A stretch of 64,000 nucleotides of DNA from Bradyrhizobium symbiodeficiens (GTDB lineage Bacteria; Pseudomonadota; Alphaproteobacteria; Rhizobiales; Xanthobacteraceae), in NCBI RefSeq assembly GCF_002266465.3, contig NZ_CP029427.2, positions 1,552,501 through 1,616,500 on the forward strand, written 5' to 3'. How positions within the stretch are numbered: the first letter of the stretch is position 1; each line of letters opens with the position of its first letter. A program made the translations under genes and the position numbers. Shown piece by piece: positions 18,989 through 27,733 of the stretch. The notes beneath the pieces are model-generated. The model was given only the letters and a program-made list of their open reading frames with translations. It was not told the DNA's origin and made no database searches.

Positions 18989-20692
18989 ATGAGCCACGAC
19001 GTCCACAAGGTCCGCCCGTTCGAGCATCCCGGCGAGGGGCGCCGGCGCGCCAAGGCCACGCCCAAGGGACGGCAGATCGATCCCGCCGCCGCGCACGAGA
19101 TCGAGCAGCTGCTCGGCGACAAGCCGCGGCGGCGCGATCTCCTGATCGAATATCTGCACCTGATCCAGGACAAATATCACCAGATATCGGCCGCGCATCT
19201 GGCCGCGCTTGCCGATGAGATGAAGCTCGCCTTTGCCGAGGTGTTCGAGACCGCGACTTTCTACGCGCATTTCGACATCGTGAAGGAAGGCGAGCCTGAT
19301 ATCGCCCCGCTCACGATCCGCGTCTGCGATTCTCTCACTTGTGCGATGCTCGGCGGTGAGAAGCTGCTCGAGGATCTGCAGAGCGCATCGGGTCCCGGCA
19401 TCCGCGTGGTGCGCGCGCCCTGTGTCGGCCGCTGCGACACTGCGCCTGCCGCGGAAGTCGGCCACAACTTCGTCGATCATGCGACCGTCGCCAGCGTGAT
19501 GGCGGCGGCCAAGGCCGGCGACACCCACGCGCACCTGCCGAAATATGTCGACTACGACGCCTATGTCGCCGGCGGCGGCTACAAGCTCCTCAATCGCGTG
19601 CGCTCGGGCGAGCTGTCGAAAGACGATCTCCTGAAGGGGCTCGACGACGCCTCGCTGCGCGGCCTCGGCGGCGCCGGCTTCCCGACGGGACGCAAATGGC
19701 GCGCCGTGCTTGGCGAGCCCGGTCCGCGGCTGATGGCGATCAACGGCGACGAGGGCGAGCCGGGCACCTTCAAAGACCGCGTCTATCTCGAAAGCGATCC
19801 GCATCGCTTCATCGAGGGCATGCTGATCGGCGCTCATGTGGTGCAGGCCTCGGACATCTACATCTATCTGCGCGACGAATATCCAGCCTCGCGCGAGATC
19901 CTCGAACGCGAAATTGCAAAGCTGCCGCCGGGCGGCCCGACGCTGCACATGCGCCGCGGCGCCGGCGCTTACATCTGCGGCGAGGAATCCTCGCTGCTCG
20001 AAAGCATCGAGGGCAAGCGCGGCCTGCCCCGGCACAAGCCGCCTTATCCGTTCCAGGTCGGCCTGTTCGGATTGCCGACGCTGATCAACAACATAGAGAC
20101 GCTGTGGTGGGTGCGCGACATCGTCGAGAAGGGGGCCGACTGGTGGAAGGGCAATGGCCGCCACGAGCGTCATGGCCTGCGCAGCTTCTCGGTCTCGGGC
20201 CGCGTGAAAAATCCCGGCATGAAGCTGGCGCCCGCGGGCATTACCGTGCGCGAGCTGATCGACGAATATTGCGGCGGCATGGCCGACGGCCATCAATTCT
20301 ACGCCTACCTGCCGGGCGGCGCGTCCGGTGGTATCCTGCCGGCGTCGATGGACGACATCCCGCTCGATTTCGGCACGCTGGAAAAATACGGCTGCTTCAT
20401 CGGTTCGGCCGCGATCGTGATCTTGTCCCAGAAGGACAGCGTGCGCGGGGCGGCGCTGAACCTGATGAAGTTCTTCGAGGACGAGAGCTGCGGCCAGTGT
20501 ACGCCGTGTCGCGTCGGAACCCAGAAGGCGGCGCAGCTGATGCAGCAGCCGGTCTGGAACCGCGCACTTCTGGAAGAATTGAGCCAGGCGATGCGCGATG
20601 CCTCGATCTGCGGGCTCGGACAGGCGGCATCGAATCCGCTGTCCACCGTGATCAAATATTTCCCTGACGAGTTCAAGGAAGCGGCCGAATGA
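18989..20692 (+). CDS. NAD-dependent formate dehydrogenase beta subunit (NuoE-NuoF fusion, FDH1 type)
   Basis: Diaphorase subunit of 567 residues that passes electrons from formate oxidation to NAD+. Residues about 40-185 form a NuoE-like thioredoxin-fold 2Fe-2S domain with cysteines in VCDSLTCAMLGG and CVGRCD. Residues about 200-560 form a NuoF-like domain: RGLGGAGFPTGRKW (FMN/NADH), GAGAYICGEESSLLESIEGKRG, an SLBB segment, and the 4Fe-4S motif CGQCTPCRVGT with the fourth Cys in SICGLGQ. In Rhodobacter-type Fds these domains are separate proteins (FdsG and FdsB); the fused form matches Fdh1B of Methylorubrum extorquens. The ATGA overlap with the alpha-subunit gene indicates coupling. Confidence 0.93.
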   Translation: MSHDVHKVRPFEHPGEGRRRAKATPKGRQIDPAAAHEIEQLLGDKPRRRDLLIEYLHLIQDKYHQISAAHLAALADEMKLAFAEVFETATFYAHFDIVKEGEPDIAPLTIRVCDSLTCAMLGGEKLLEDLQSASGPGIRVVRAPCVGRCDTAPAAEVGHNFVDHATVASVMAAAKAGDTHAHLPKYVDYDAYVAGGGYKLLNRVRSGELSKDDLLKGLDDASLRGLGGAGFPTGRKWRAVLGEPGPRLMAINGDEGEPGTFKDRVYLESDPHRFIEGMLIGAHVVQASDIYIYLRDEYPASREILEREIAKLPPGGPTLHMRRGAGAYICGEESSLLESIEGKRGLPRHKPPYPFQVGLFGLPTLINNIETLWWVRDIVEKGADWWKGNGRHERHGLRSFSVSGRVKNPGMKLAPAGITVRELIDEYCGGMADGHQFYAYLPGGASGGILPASMDDIPLDFGTLEKYGCFIGSAAIVILSQKDSVRGAALNLMKFFEDESCGQCTPCRVGTQKAAQLMQQPVWNRALLEELSQAMRDASICGLGQAASNPLSTVIKYFPDEFKEAAE

Positions 20693-23457
20693 CCAAGATT
20701 ACGTTCGAGCTCGACGGCAAGCAGGTCGAGGCCAACCCCGGCGAGACGATCTGGCAAGTCGCAAAACGCGGGGGCCGCGAGATTCCGCATCTCTGCTATT
20801 CGCCCGCGCCGGATTATCGCCCTGATGGCAATTGCCGCGCCTGCATGGTCGAGATCGAGGGTGAGCGCGTGCTCGCCGCGTCCTGCAAGCGCACGCCGTC
20901 CGTCGGCATGAAGGTCAAGACCGAGAGCGCGCGCGCCGTCTCGGCGCAGAAGATGGTGATGGAGCTGCTGGTCGCCGACCAGCCGGCGCGCGAGACCAGC
21001 CACGATCCGGATTCGAAGTTCTGGCACTGGGCCGAGACCACAGGCGTCACCGAGAGCCGCTTCCCCGCTGCCGAGCGCTGGGCGACCGACGCCAGCCATC
21101 CGGCGATGCGCGTCAATCTCGATGCCTGCATCCAGTGCGGCCTGTGCGTGCGCGCCTGCCGCGAGGTCCAGGTCAACGACGTCATCGGCATGGCTTATCG
21201 CAGCCATGGCTCGAAGATCGTGTTCGACTTCGACGATCCCATGGGCGAGTCCACCTGCGTCGCCTGCGGCGAATGCGTTCAGGCCTGCCCGACCGGCGCG
21301 TTGATGCCGGCCGTGATGCTCGACGAGAAGCAGACCCGCGTCACCTATGCCGACAGGAAGGTGGATTCGCTCTGCCCGTTCTGCGGCGTCGGCTGTCAGG
21401 TCACCTACGAGGTCAAGGACGAGAAGGTGATCTATGCGGAGGGTCGTGACGGCCCCGCCAATCACAACCGTCTTTGCGTGAAGGGCCGCTTCGGCTTCGA
21501 TTACATCCACCATCCGCATCGCCTGACCAAGCCGCTGGTGCGGCTGCCGAACGCGAAGAAGGATTCCAACGACCAGGTCGATCCGGCCAATCCCTTTACG
21601 CATTTCCGCGAAGCGAGCTGGGAAGAAGCGCTCGACATCGCCGCCAAGGGCCTCGTCAAGATCCGCGACGAGAAGGGCGTGAAGGCGCTGGCCGGCTTCG
21701 GCTCGGCCAAGGGCTCGAACGAAGAAGCCTATCTGTTCCAGAAGCTTGTGCGCACCGGCTTCGGCTCCAACAATGTCGACCATTGCACCCGTCTGTGCCA
21801 CGCCTCCTCGGTGGCGGCGCTGTTCGAAGGCCTCAGCTCGGGCGCGGTGTCGGCGCCGTTCGCAGCCGCAATGGACGCCGAGGTCATCATCGTGATCGGC
21901 GCCAATCCGACCGTGAACCACCCGGTTGCCGCGACCTTCATCAAGAACGCGGTGAAGCAGAATGGCGCCAAGCTGTTCGTGATGGATCCGCGCCGGCAGA
22001 CGCTGTCGCGTCACGCGACCAAGCATCTGCAGTTCAAGCCGGGCTCCGACGTCGCCATGCTGAATGCGATGATCAATACGATCATCTCTGAAGGCCTGAC
22101 CGACGATCAGTATATTGCCGGCTACACCGAAGGGTTCGAGGACCTGAAGGAGAAGATCAAGGAATTCACGCCGGAGAAGATGGAGGCGATCTGCGGCATC
22201 CCGGCGCAGACCCTGCGCGAGGTTGCACGGACCTACGCGCGTGCAAAATCGTCGATCATCTTCTGGGGCATGGGGATCAGCCAGCATGTCCACGGCACCG
22301 ACAATGCGCGCTGCCTGATCGCGCTGGCGCTCATCACCGGCCAGGTCGGCCGGCCCGGCACGGGTCTGCATCCCTTGCGCGGCCAGAACAACGTGCAAGG
22401 TGCCTCCGACGCCGGCCTGATCCCGATGTTCCTGCCGGATTATCAGCCGGTGGGCCGCGACGATCTGCGCGGTAGCTTCGAAAAGCTCTGGCAGCAGGAT
22501 CTCGATCCCGTCCGCGGCCTGACCGTGGTCGAGATCATGAACGCGATCCACGCCGGCGAGATCACGGGCATGTATATCGAGGGCGAGAATCCCGCGATGT
22601 CCGACCCCGACCTGCAGCATGCGCGCCAGGCGCTCGCCATGCTCGATCATCTCGTGGTGCAGGATCTCTTCGTCACCGAGACCGCTTTCCACGCCGACGT
22701 GATCCTGCCGGCCTCGGCGTTCGCCGAGAAGGAAGGCTCCTTCACCAACACCGATCGCCGCGTGCAGCTCGCGCGCCAGGTGATCAAGCCGCCGGGCGAT
22801 GCGCGGCAGGATCTCTGGATCATCCAGGAGATCGGCAAGCGCATGGGCCTGCCCTGGGACTATGCCGGTCCCGGCGACGTCTTCACCGAGATGGCGCAGT
22901 TGATGCCGTCGCTGAAGAACATCACCTGGGAGCGGCTGGTGCGCGAAGGCGCCGTCACATATCCGGTCGACGGTCCCGACGTGCCCGGCAACGAGATCAT
23001 CTTCACCACGGGTTTTCCGACTGCGAGCGGCCGCGGCAAGATCGTGCCGGCTCACGTCATCCCGCCGGACGAGATTCCCGATGCCGAATATCCGATGGTG
23101 CTGTCGACCGGCCGCGTGCTGGAGCACTGGCACACCGGTTCGATGACGCGCCGCGCGCAGGTGCTCGACCAGATCGAGCCCGAGGCCGTCGCCTTCATGT
23201 CGCCGAAGGACATGCACAGGAAGAAGCTTGCGCCCGGCGATTTTATTCGCCTGGAGACCCGCCGCGGCGCCGTCGAGGTCAAGGTCCGCTCCGACCGCGA
23301 CGTGCCGGAGAACATGGTGTTCATGCCGTTCTGCTACGCGGAAGCGGCGGCGAACCTGTTGACCAACCCGGCACTCGATCCCTTCGGCAAGATCCCGGAG
23401 TTCAAATTCTGCGCGGCCAGAGCCGAACGCGCGGAGATGCGGGACGCGGCGGAGTAG
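20689..23457 (+). CDS. Formate dehydrogenase alpha subunit, molybdenum/tungsten bis-MGD (FDH1/FdsA type)
   Basis: Catalytic cytoplasmic subunit of 922 residues. The N-terminal NuoG-like part has a 2Fe-2S site (LCYSP, then GNCRACMVEIEG), 4Fe-4S clusters in CIQCGLCVRACREV (about residues 147-160) and CVACGECVQACPTGAL (about 190), and the catalytic-domain cluster starting CPFCGVGC. The metal ligand and proton-relay pair is Cys370-His371 in CTRLCHASS, matching the Cys-His of FdsA and related enzymes, so it is a cysteine and not a selenocysteine enzyme. The molybdopterin-dinucleotide domain closes the protein (VLSTGRVLEHWHTGSMTRR). Whether Mo or W is bound cannot be read directly; the FDH1-like layout and nearby TupA-like gene favour considering W. 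Confidence 0.95.
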   Translation: MTKITFELDGKQVEANPGETIWQVAKRGGREIPHLCYSPAPDYRPDGNCRACMVEIEGERVLAASCKRTPSVGMKVKTESARAVSAQKMVMELLVADQPARETSHDPDSKFWHWAETTGVTESRFPAAERWATDASHPAMRVNLDACIQCGLCVRACREVQVNDVIGMAYRSHGSKIVFDFDDPMGESTCVACGECVQACPTGALMPAVMLDEKQTRVTYADRKVDSLCPFCGVGCQVTYEVKDEKVIYAEGRDGPANHNRLCVKGRFGFDYIHHPHRLTKPLVRLPNAKKDSNDQVDPANPFTHFREASWEEALDIAAKGLVKIRDEKGVKALAGFGSAKGSNEEAYLFQKLVRTGFGSNNVDHCTRLCHASSVAALFEGLSSGAVSAPFAAAMDAEVIIVIGANPTVNHPVAATFIKNAVKQNGAKLFVMDPRRQTLSRHATKHLQFKPGSDVAMLNAMINTIISEGLTDDQYIAGYTEGFEDLKEKIKEFTPEKMEAICGIPAQTLREVARTYARAKSSIIFWGMGISQHVHGTDNARCLIALALITGQVGRPGTGLHPLRGQNNVQGASDAGLIPMFLPDYQPVGRDDLRGSFEKLWQQDLDPVRGLTVVEIMNAIHAGEITGMYIEGENPAMSDPDLQHARQALAMLDHLVVQDLFVTETAFHADVILPASAFAEKEGSFTNTDRRVQLARQVIKPPGDARQDLWIIQEIGKRMGLPWDYAGPGDVFTEMAQLMPSLKNITWERLVREGAVTYPVDGPDVPGNEIIFTTGFPTASGRGKIVPAHVIPPDEIPDAEYPMVLSTGRVLEHWHTGSMTRRAQVLDQIEPEAVAFMSPKDMHRKKLAPGDFIRLETRRGAVEVKVRSDRDVPENMVFMPFCYAEAAANLLTNPALDPFGKIPEFKFCAARAERAEMRDAAE

Positions 23458-23474
23458 GAGAAGGCTCGTCATCG

Positions 23475-23578
23475 CTGTCATGCCCCGCGAAGGCGGGGCA
23501 TCCAGTACGCCGCGGCCTATCGATGCAATCACAACCGTCTCGGAGTACTGGATCGCCCGTCAAGCCGGGCGACGACAG
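23475..23578. repeat. Interspersed palindromic repeat (about 104 bp)
   Basis: The element begins CTGTC and ends GACAG, and holds two small hairpins: GCCCCG-CGAAGG-CGGGGC at the left, and CGCCCG-TCAA-GCCGGGCG at the right. Inside them lie a CCAGTAC box and its inverse GTACTGG. The whole folds as a nested cruciform in the gap between formate dehydrogenase and the YbaK-type gene. This is the appearance of dispersed repeats common in Bradyrhizobium and Rhodopseudomonas genomes. Only this copy is seen here. Confidence 0.7.
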
Positions 23579-23645
23579 TGATTGCGTGGTGCCGGCTTTC
23601 CCCACGCCGCTTCGCTCCTCGCAGCGCCGGTGGTAAACATTGCCT

Positions 23646-24119
23646 ATGTCCAAGGTCACCCCCGCCACCCGCGCGCTCACGGCTGCCGGTATTGCATTCA
23701 CCGTCCACGCCTACGACTACGATCCTGACGCCGAGAGCATCGGCCTTCAGGCGGCCGCCGCGCTCGGCGAAGACCCGGCACGTGTTCTCAAGACGCTGAT
23801 GGCGCAAGTCGACGGCAAGCCGGTCTGCGTCGTCGTGCCGTCCGACCAGGAAGTGTCGATGAAGAAGCTCGCCGCAGCCGTGAGCGGCAAGTCGGCGCAG
23901 ATGATGAAGCCGCCGGAGGCGGAGCGCCTCACGGGCTACAAGGTCGGCGGCATCAGCCCGTTCGGGCAGCGCAAGCCGGTGCGCACCGTGATCGAGCAGA
24001 GCGCGCTTGCGCATGATCTAGTCTATCTCAATGGCGGCCAGCGGGGATTGCAGGTGCGCCTCAAGCCAGCCGATGTGCAGCGCGTGTTGAAGGCGATCGT
24101 GGCCGACGTGCTTGCCTGA
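23646..24119 (+). CDS. ybaK: YbaK/EbsC-type Cys-tRNA(Pro) deacylase
   Basis: Trans-editing enzyme of about 157 residues that hydrolyses mischarged Cys-tRNA(Pro). Family motifs are AYDYDPDAESIGLQAAAALGEDPARVLKTLM near residue 22, the lysine-containing VSMKKLAAAVSGKSAQMM, and YKVGGISPFGQRK with the catalytic-pocket GGxSPxG. The ATG at 23646 is preferred to a TTG two codons upstream. It stands alone between the interspersed repeat and the next operon. Confidence 0.9.
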   Translation: MSKVTPATRALTAAGIAFTVHAYDYDPDAESIGLQAAAALGEDPARVLKTLMAQVDGKPVCVVVPSDQEVSMKKLAAAVSGKSAQMMKPPEAERLTGYKVGGISPFGQRKPVRTVIEQSALAHDLVYLNGGQRGLQVRLKPADVQRVLKAIVADVLA

Positions 24120-24202
24120 CGGCGATCGATAAAGATCCACGATTGTGCCTTTGTGGCTGCCTGGCCCAGGCAGGGGGACTTGAGTTCACGTGCGAGGCCT
24201 GT

Positions 24203-24247
24203 ATAGAACTATCATCAAAATAGAATAACGTTCTATTGGATAGAACG
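24203..24247 (+). promoter_or_regulatory. Candidate IclR-type operator with repeated ATAGAA half-sites
   Basis: CGTTCTAT-TGG-ATAGAACG (24229-24247) is a perfect 8-bp inverted repeat. Two more ATAGAA half-sites, in the same direction as the right arm, lie at 24203 and 24220. The cluster sits 22 bases before the first start codon of an operon whose last gene encodes an IclR regulator. Binding by that regulator is inferred. Confidence 0.5.
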
Positions 24248-24268
24248 ATCGATCACGGGGATGAAGCG

Positions 24269-24713
24269 ATGTCATCTGAGCGCGGCGGCCAAAGCACTGA
24301 TGCGCCGATCTCATCTAGCGCTGACGCCGTCGTTGCGGCCTTTGCGGCGATCCCGGCTCTGCTGGCGCGCGATGCGGCGTTGACGGCTCGCGGTCGCTGG
24401 CTCGACGTCGATTGCCTGCTCGGGCCGAACACGCAGCCGTTCCACGTCACAATCCGCGCCGGGCAGATCGTGGATATGGCGCGGGCTCCTGTGTTGATGC
24501 GATCCTGGCGCTTCGCCTATCGTGCCACGCCTGCCGCGTTCGCCCGCCTATTGGCAGCCACTCCCGCTAGCGGGGTGGCATGATCTGCTGGCGTTGACCA
24601 AGCGCGGAGAGGCGACGCTCGAAGGCGAGATCCATCCCTTCATGACCCATCTTCAGTATTTCAAGGATCTGCTCGCATTGCCGCGTCGTAACGGCTTCGG
24701 AGGCGTGTCATGA
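24269..24713 (+). pseudogene. SCP2-like small protein gene interrupted by a +1 frameshift
   Basis: The frame from 24269 reads MSSERGGQ and on to RATPAAFARLLAATPASGVA and then stops at 24583. The +1 frame continues the same protein from about 24549 (YWQPLPLAGWHDLLALTKRG, then FMTHLQYFKDLLALPR) to a TGA that overlaps the next start. Removing one C at 24545-24548 joins them into a protein of about 147 residues. The joined sequence looks like a short sterol-carrier/SCP2-type domain protein of the sort found beside alpha/beta hydrolases; that family call is tentative. The reading frame is otherwise clean, so the lesion is either very recent or a sequencing error. Confidence 0.6.
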
Positions 24714-25570
24714 CCGGTGGCTTAATCGAGCCCATCGTCGGCCGCTACGTGCATGTCGAGATCGAGGGGGAGATCAACCGGATCTATTTCGAGGAGAACG
24801 GCAGCGGCATCCCGCTGGTTTGCCTGCACACCGCTGGCGCCGATGCGCGGCAATGGCGTCATTTGCTGGTCGATGAGGAGTTCACCAGGAACTACCGCAT
24901 CATCGCTTTCGACATGCCCTGGCACGGCAAGTCCAATCCGCCGGACAGTCAATATGATAGCGAATACCGGCTGAGCACCGCGAGCTACACCACGACAATC
25001 CGCGCGTTCTGCAACGCGTTGGGATTGGATCGGCCTGTTGTGATGGGTTGTTCGATCGGCGGGCGCATCGTACTCAATCTCGCCATTGAACATGCGCGCG
25101 AATTCCGTGCCCTGATAGGTCTCGAGGCCGCGGACTTTCAGCAGCCCTGGTACGACACGGCGTGGCTGAACCGGCCCGACGTTCATGGCGGAGAAGTCTG
25201 CGCCGCCTTGGTTTCGGGCTTGATCGCGCCAAACGGCCCGGAGGCCGGGCGCAATGAGACGCTGTGGAGCTACAAGCAGGGTGGCCCCGGCATCTTCAAG
25301 GGCGACCTGTATTTCTACAGGGTCGACGGCGATCTGCGCGGACGGACGGGTAGCATCGACGTCAACCAGTGTCCGCTCTATCTCCTCACCGGCGAATACG
25401 ATTTCTCCTGCACGCCGGAGGATACGCTGCGTACCGCCGCCGGCATTCCTGGCGCAAGAGCAACCATCATGGAGCGGCTCGGCCATTTTCCGATGAGCGA
25501 AAACCCAGATCAGTTCCGTCGCTACATCGCGCCGGTGCTGCAAGACATTCTTGACGAGCAAAAGTTGTAA
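24710..25570 (+). CDS. Alpha/beta hydrolase
   Basis: Cytoplasmic hydrolase of 286 residues. The fold is shown by the oxyanion segment VCLHTAGADARQW, the nucleophile elbow GCSIGG (Ser near 120), the acid region LLTGEYDFSCTPED and the catalytic His in RLGHFPMSENPDQF. It overlaps the upstream frameshifted ORF by ATGA and precedes the LivK gene by 16 bases. The operon also has a beta-hydroxyacid-dehydrogenase-like enzyme, so a small ester or acid catabolic pathway is likely. The substrate cannot be named. Confidence 0.88.
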   Translation: MTGGLIEPIVGRYVHVEIEGEINRIYFEENGSGIPLVCLHTAGADARQWRHLLVDEEFTRNYRIIAFDMPWHGKSNPPDSQYDSEYRLSTASYTTTIRAFCNALGLDRPVVMGCSIGGRIVLNLAIEHAREFRALIGLEAADFQQPWYDTAWLNRPDVHGGEVCAALVSGLIAPNGPEAGRNETLWSYKQGGPGIFKGDLYFYRVDGDLRGRTGSIDVNQCPLYLLTGEYDFSCTPEDTLRTAAGIPGARATIMERLGHFPMSENPDQFRRYIAPVLQDILDEQKL

Positions 25571-25586
25571 ACGGGAGGCTTATGTT

Positions 25587-26783
25587 ATGAAGTTGAGCTG
25601 GATGATGGCGGCCGTTCTGGCCGCGCAGACGGGTGCCGCTCTCGCGGCTGACAATACGATCAGGATCGGCGTGCTCAACGACCAGTCCGGCGTGTTCGCG
25701 GACAATGGCGGCCGCGGATCGGTAGCAGCGGCAAAGCTCGCTGCGGAGGACTTCGGCAACGAGCTGCTCGGCAAGAAGATCGAGATCATCTCGGCCGACC
25801 ACCAGAACAAGCCGGATATCGCTTCGGCCACCGCGCGAAAATGGTTTGACAATGAAGGCGTCGACATGATCGCAGATGGTGCGGCGTCGTCGGCCGGCTT
25901 TGCCATCCTCGAAGTGGCCAAGCAGAAGAACAAGATCTTCGTCATCTCCGGCCCCGGCTCATCCGATTTCACCGGGAAATCCTGCTCCCCGGTTAGCTTC
26001 CATTTCAACTACGACACCTACGCGCTGTCGAAGCTGACCAGCGACGCCATCACGCGCGCCGGCGGAAAGTCCTGGTATTTTGTAACCGCCGACTACGCGT
26101 TCGGCCACGCGCTGCAGCGAGATGCCACCAAGTTCATTGAGGCCGCGGGCGGCAAGGTGATCGGATCGGCCGCGCATCCGCTCGGGACCGCCGACTTCGC
26201 CTCGTTCCTGCTGCAGGCGCAGGCCTCGAAGGCCGACGTCGTTGGTCTCGCGACATCAGGCGCGGATGTGCAGACCGCGATCAAGCAGGCGGGTGAATTC
26301 GGCGTCGTCGAGGGCGGGCAGAAGCTCGCCGGCCTGCTCGTCTTCATCACCGACGTGAATTCGCTTGGCCTGAAAGTCACTCAGGGCCTGCAGGTAACGA
26401 CCTCGTTCTACTGGGACCTCGACGAGCAAACCCGGGCCTGGTCCAAGCGCTACGCTGGCTTGATGGATGGCAAGGTCGCCAGCATGGTGCAAGCCGGCGT
26501 CTATAGCGGCGTCCATCACTACCTCGCCGCGGTGAAGGCCGCCGGCACCACGGATGCGACGGCCGTCGCCGCCAAGATGCACGAGCTGAAGGTCAACGAC
26601 ATGTACAACAAGGATGTCGCGATCCGCCCGGACGGGCGCGTGCTGCACACCATGTACCTGGTCCAGGTGAAGAAGCCGGAGGAGTCCAAGTACAAGTTCG
26701 ACTACTACCGGATCGTCAGCTCCAAGCCGGGCGAAAAGGTGTTTCGGCCGATGAGCGAAGGCGGCTGCCCGCTGGTCAAGTAA
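25587..26783 (+). CDS. LivK-type ABC transporter substrate-binding protein
   Basis: Periplasmic binding protein of about 398 residues. GGGAGG nine bases upstream supports the ATG at 25587; a signal peptide follows (MKLSWMMAAVLAAQTGAALA). The mature part begins IRIGVLNDQSGVFADNGGRGS. The WYFVTADYAFGHALQRD segment and the ending CPLVK closely match the LivK protein at 2123-3337. It probably binds the compound metabolised by the operon. No permease or ATPase genes are in the cluster, so it must use components encoded elsewhere. Confidence 0.9.
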   Translation: MKLSWMMAAVLAAQTGAALAADNTIRIGVLNDQSGVFADNGGRGSVAAAKLAAEDFGNELLGKKIEIISADHQNKPDIASATARKWFDNEGVDMIADGAASSAGFAILEVAKQKNKIFVISGPGSSDFTGKSCSPVSFHFNYDTYALSKLTSDAITRAGGKSWYFVTADYAFGHALQRDATKFIEAAGGKVIGSAAHPLGTADFASFLLQAQASKADVVGLATSGADVQTAIKQAGEFGVVEGGQKLAGLLVFITDVNSLGLKVTQGLQVTTSFYWDLDEQTRAWSKRYAGLMDGKVASMVQAGVYSGVHHYLAAVKAAGTTDATAVAAKMHELKVNDMYNKDVAIRPDGRVLHTMYLVQVKKPEESKYKFDYYRIVSSKPGEKVFRPMSEGGCPLVK

Positions 26784-26843
26784 CTGCGTCGGCCGGGCGG
26801 GATTGCACCCGCCCGGCTTGAGGATTTCCTCGGAGAGTACGGA

Positions 26844-27725
26844 ATGTCTGATTCAATTGGATTCATCGGTCTCGGCGTCATGGGCGAGCCGATCTGTCGC
26901 AACCTGGTGCGCAAGAGCGGACGAACAGTGCTGGCCTTCGACCTTGCCAAGGAACCCTTGGCGCGGATCGCGGCTGATGGTGCGACCGCGGCGCCGTCGA
27001 TCGGGGATGTCGTTTGTGGTAGCGAGACTATCTTCTTGTGTCTGCCCAGCGCCAGGCACGTGATGTCCGTGTTCGAGAGCATCTTGCCGAAGATCAGGCG
27101 CGGTCAGGCCGTGATCGATCTCGGCACCTCCGATGTCGGCCAGACCCGCTCGTGCGCCAAGCAGCTCGCCGACAACGGCGCGCTCTGGATCGATGCGCCG
27201 ATCGCACGCACGCGTCAGGCGGCCCAGGACGGCACGCTCAGCGTCATGGTCGGCGCGACGCCCGAACAGTTCGCTCGGGTCGAGCCGCTGCTCCGGCATT
27301 TCGCCACCGATGTCACGCTTTGTGGCGGGACCGGCGCAGGGCAGGTGACGAAGATCCTCAACAACATGGTGCTGTTCGAGACGGTCAACGCGCTGGCGGA
27401 GGCCGTCGCCCTCGCCAAACATAATGGTGTCGAGCCGAAGCTGCTGCTGGAGACGCTGTCCAAGGGTTCGGCGGACAGCTTCGCCCTGCGCAACCACGGC
27501 ATGAAGGCGATCGTCGCCAAGGAATTTCCACTGCGGGCCTTCTCGACCGAGTATGCCATGAAGGATCTCTCGTACGCGCTGGAGCTGGGCGCGCAGGCCG
27601 GGCTGAACCTGCGCGGAGCGGCGCTGATGCGCGAGATCTTCCAGGAGACGATCGACAAGGGCATGGCGGATGCGTATTTTCCCGTCATCGCAAAGCTCAT
27701 CGATCCCTCCGGATTTCCTCAATAG
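26844..27725 (+). CDS. NAD(P)-dependent beta-hydroxyacid dehydrogenase (3-hydroxyisobutyrate dehydrogenase family)
   Basis: Oxidoreductase of 293 residues. It has an N-terminal Rossmann fold with GFIGLGVMGEPICRNL (residues 5-20), the substrate-site region DLGTSDVGQT, and GTGAGQVTKILNNM with the catalytic Lys. An all-alpha C-terminal domain follows. CGGAG lies upstream. It is fourth in the operon (SCP2-like, hydrolase, LivK, this, IclR). Substrate is unknown; the family covers 3-hydroxyisobutyrate, tartronate semialdehyde and similar short acids. Confidence 0.9.
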   Translation: MSDSIGFIGLGVMGEPICRNLVRKSGRTVLAFDLAKEPLARIAADGATAAPSIGDVVCGSETIFLCLPSARHVMSVFESILPKIRRGQAVIDLGTSDVGQTRSCAKQLADNGALWIDAPIARTRQAAQDGTLSVMVGATPEQFARVEPLLRHFATDVTLCGGTGAGQVTKILNNMVLFETVNALAEAVALAKHNGVEPKLLLETLSKGSADSFALRNHGMKAIVAKEFPLRAFSTEYAMKDLSYALELGAQAGLNLRGAALMREIFQETIDKGMADAYFPVIAKLIDPSGFPQ

Positions 27726-27733
27726 GAGACGAC

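Noticed and set aside
20305..23532. A 1075-codon open frame on the minus strand antisense to the formate dehydrogenase alpha gene
   Set aside because: It is a shadow of a GC-rich gene: its translation is rich in His/Arg/Asp/Leu with no domain, and the opposite strand encodes a clear enzyme with all cluster motifs.
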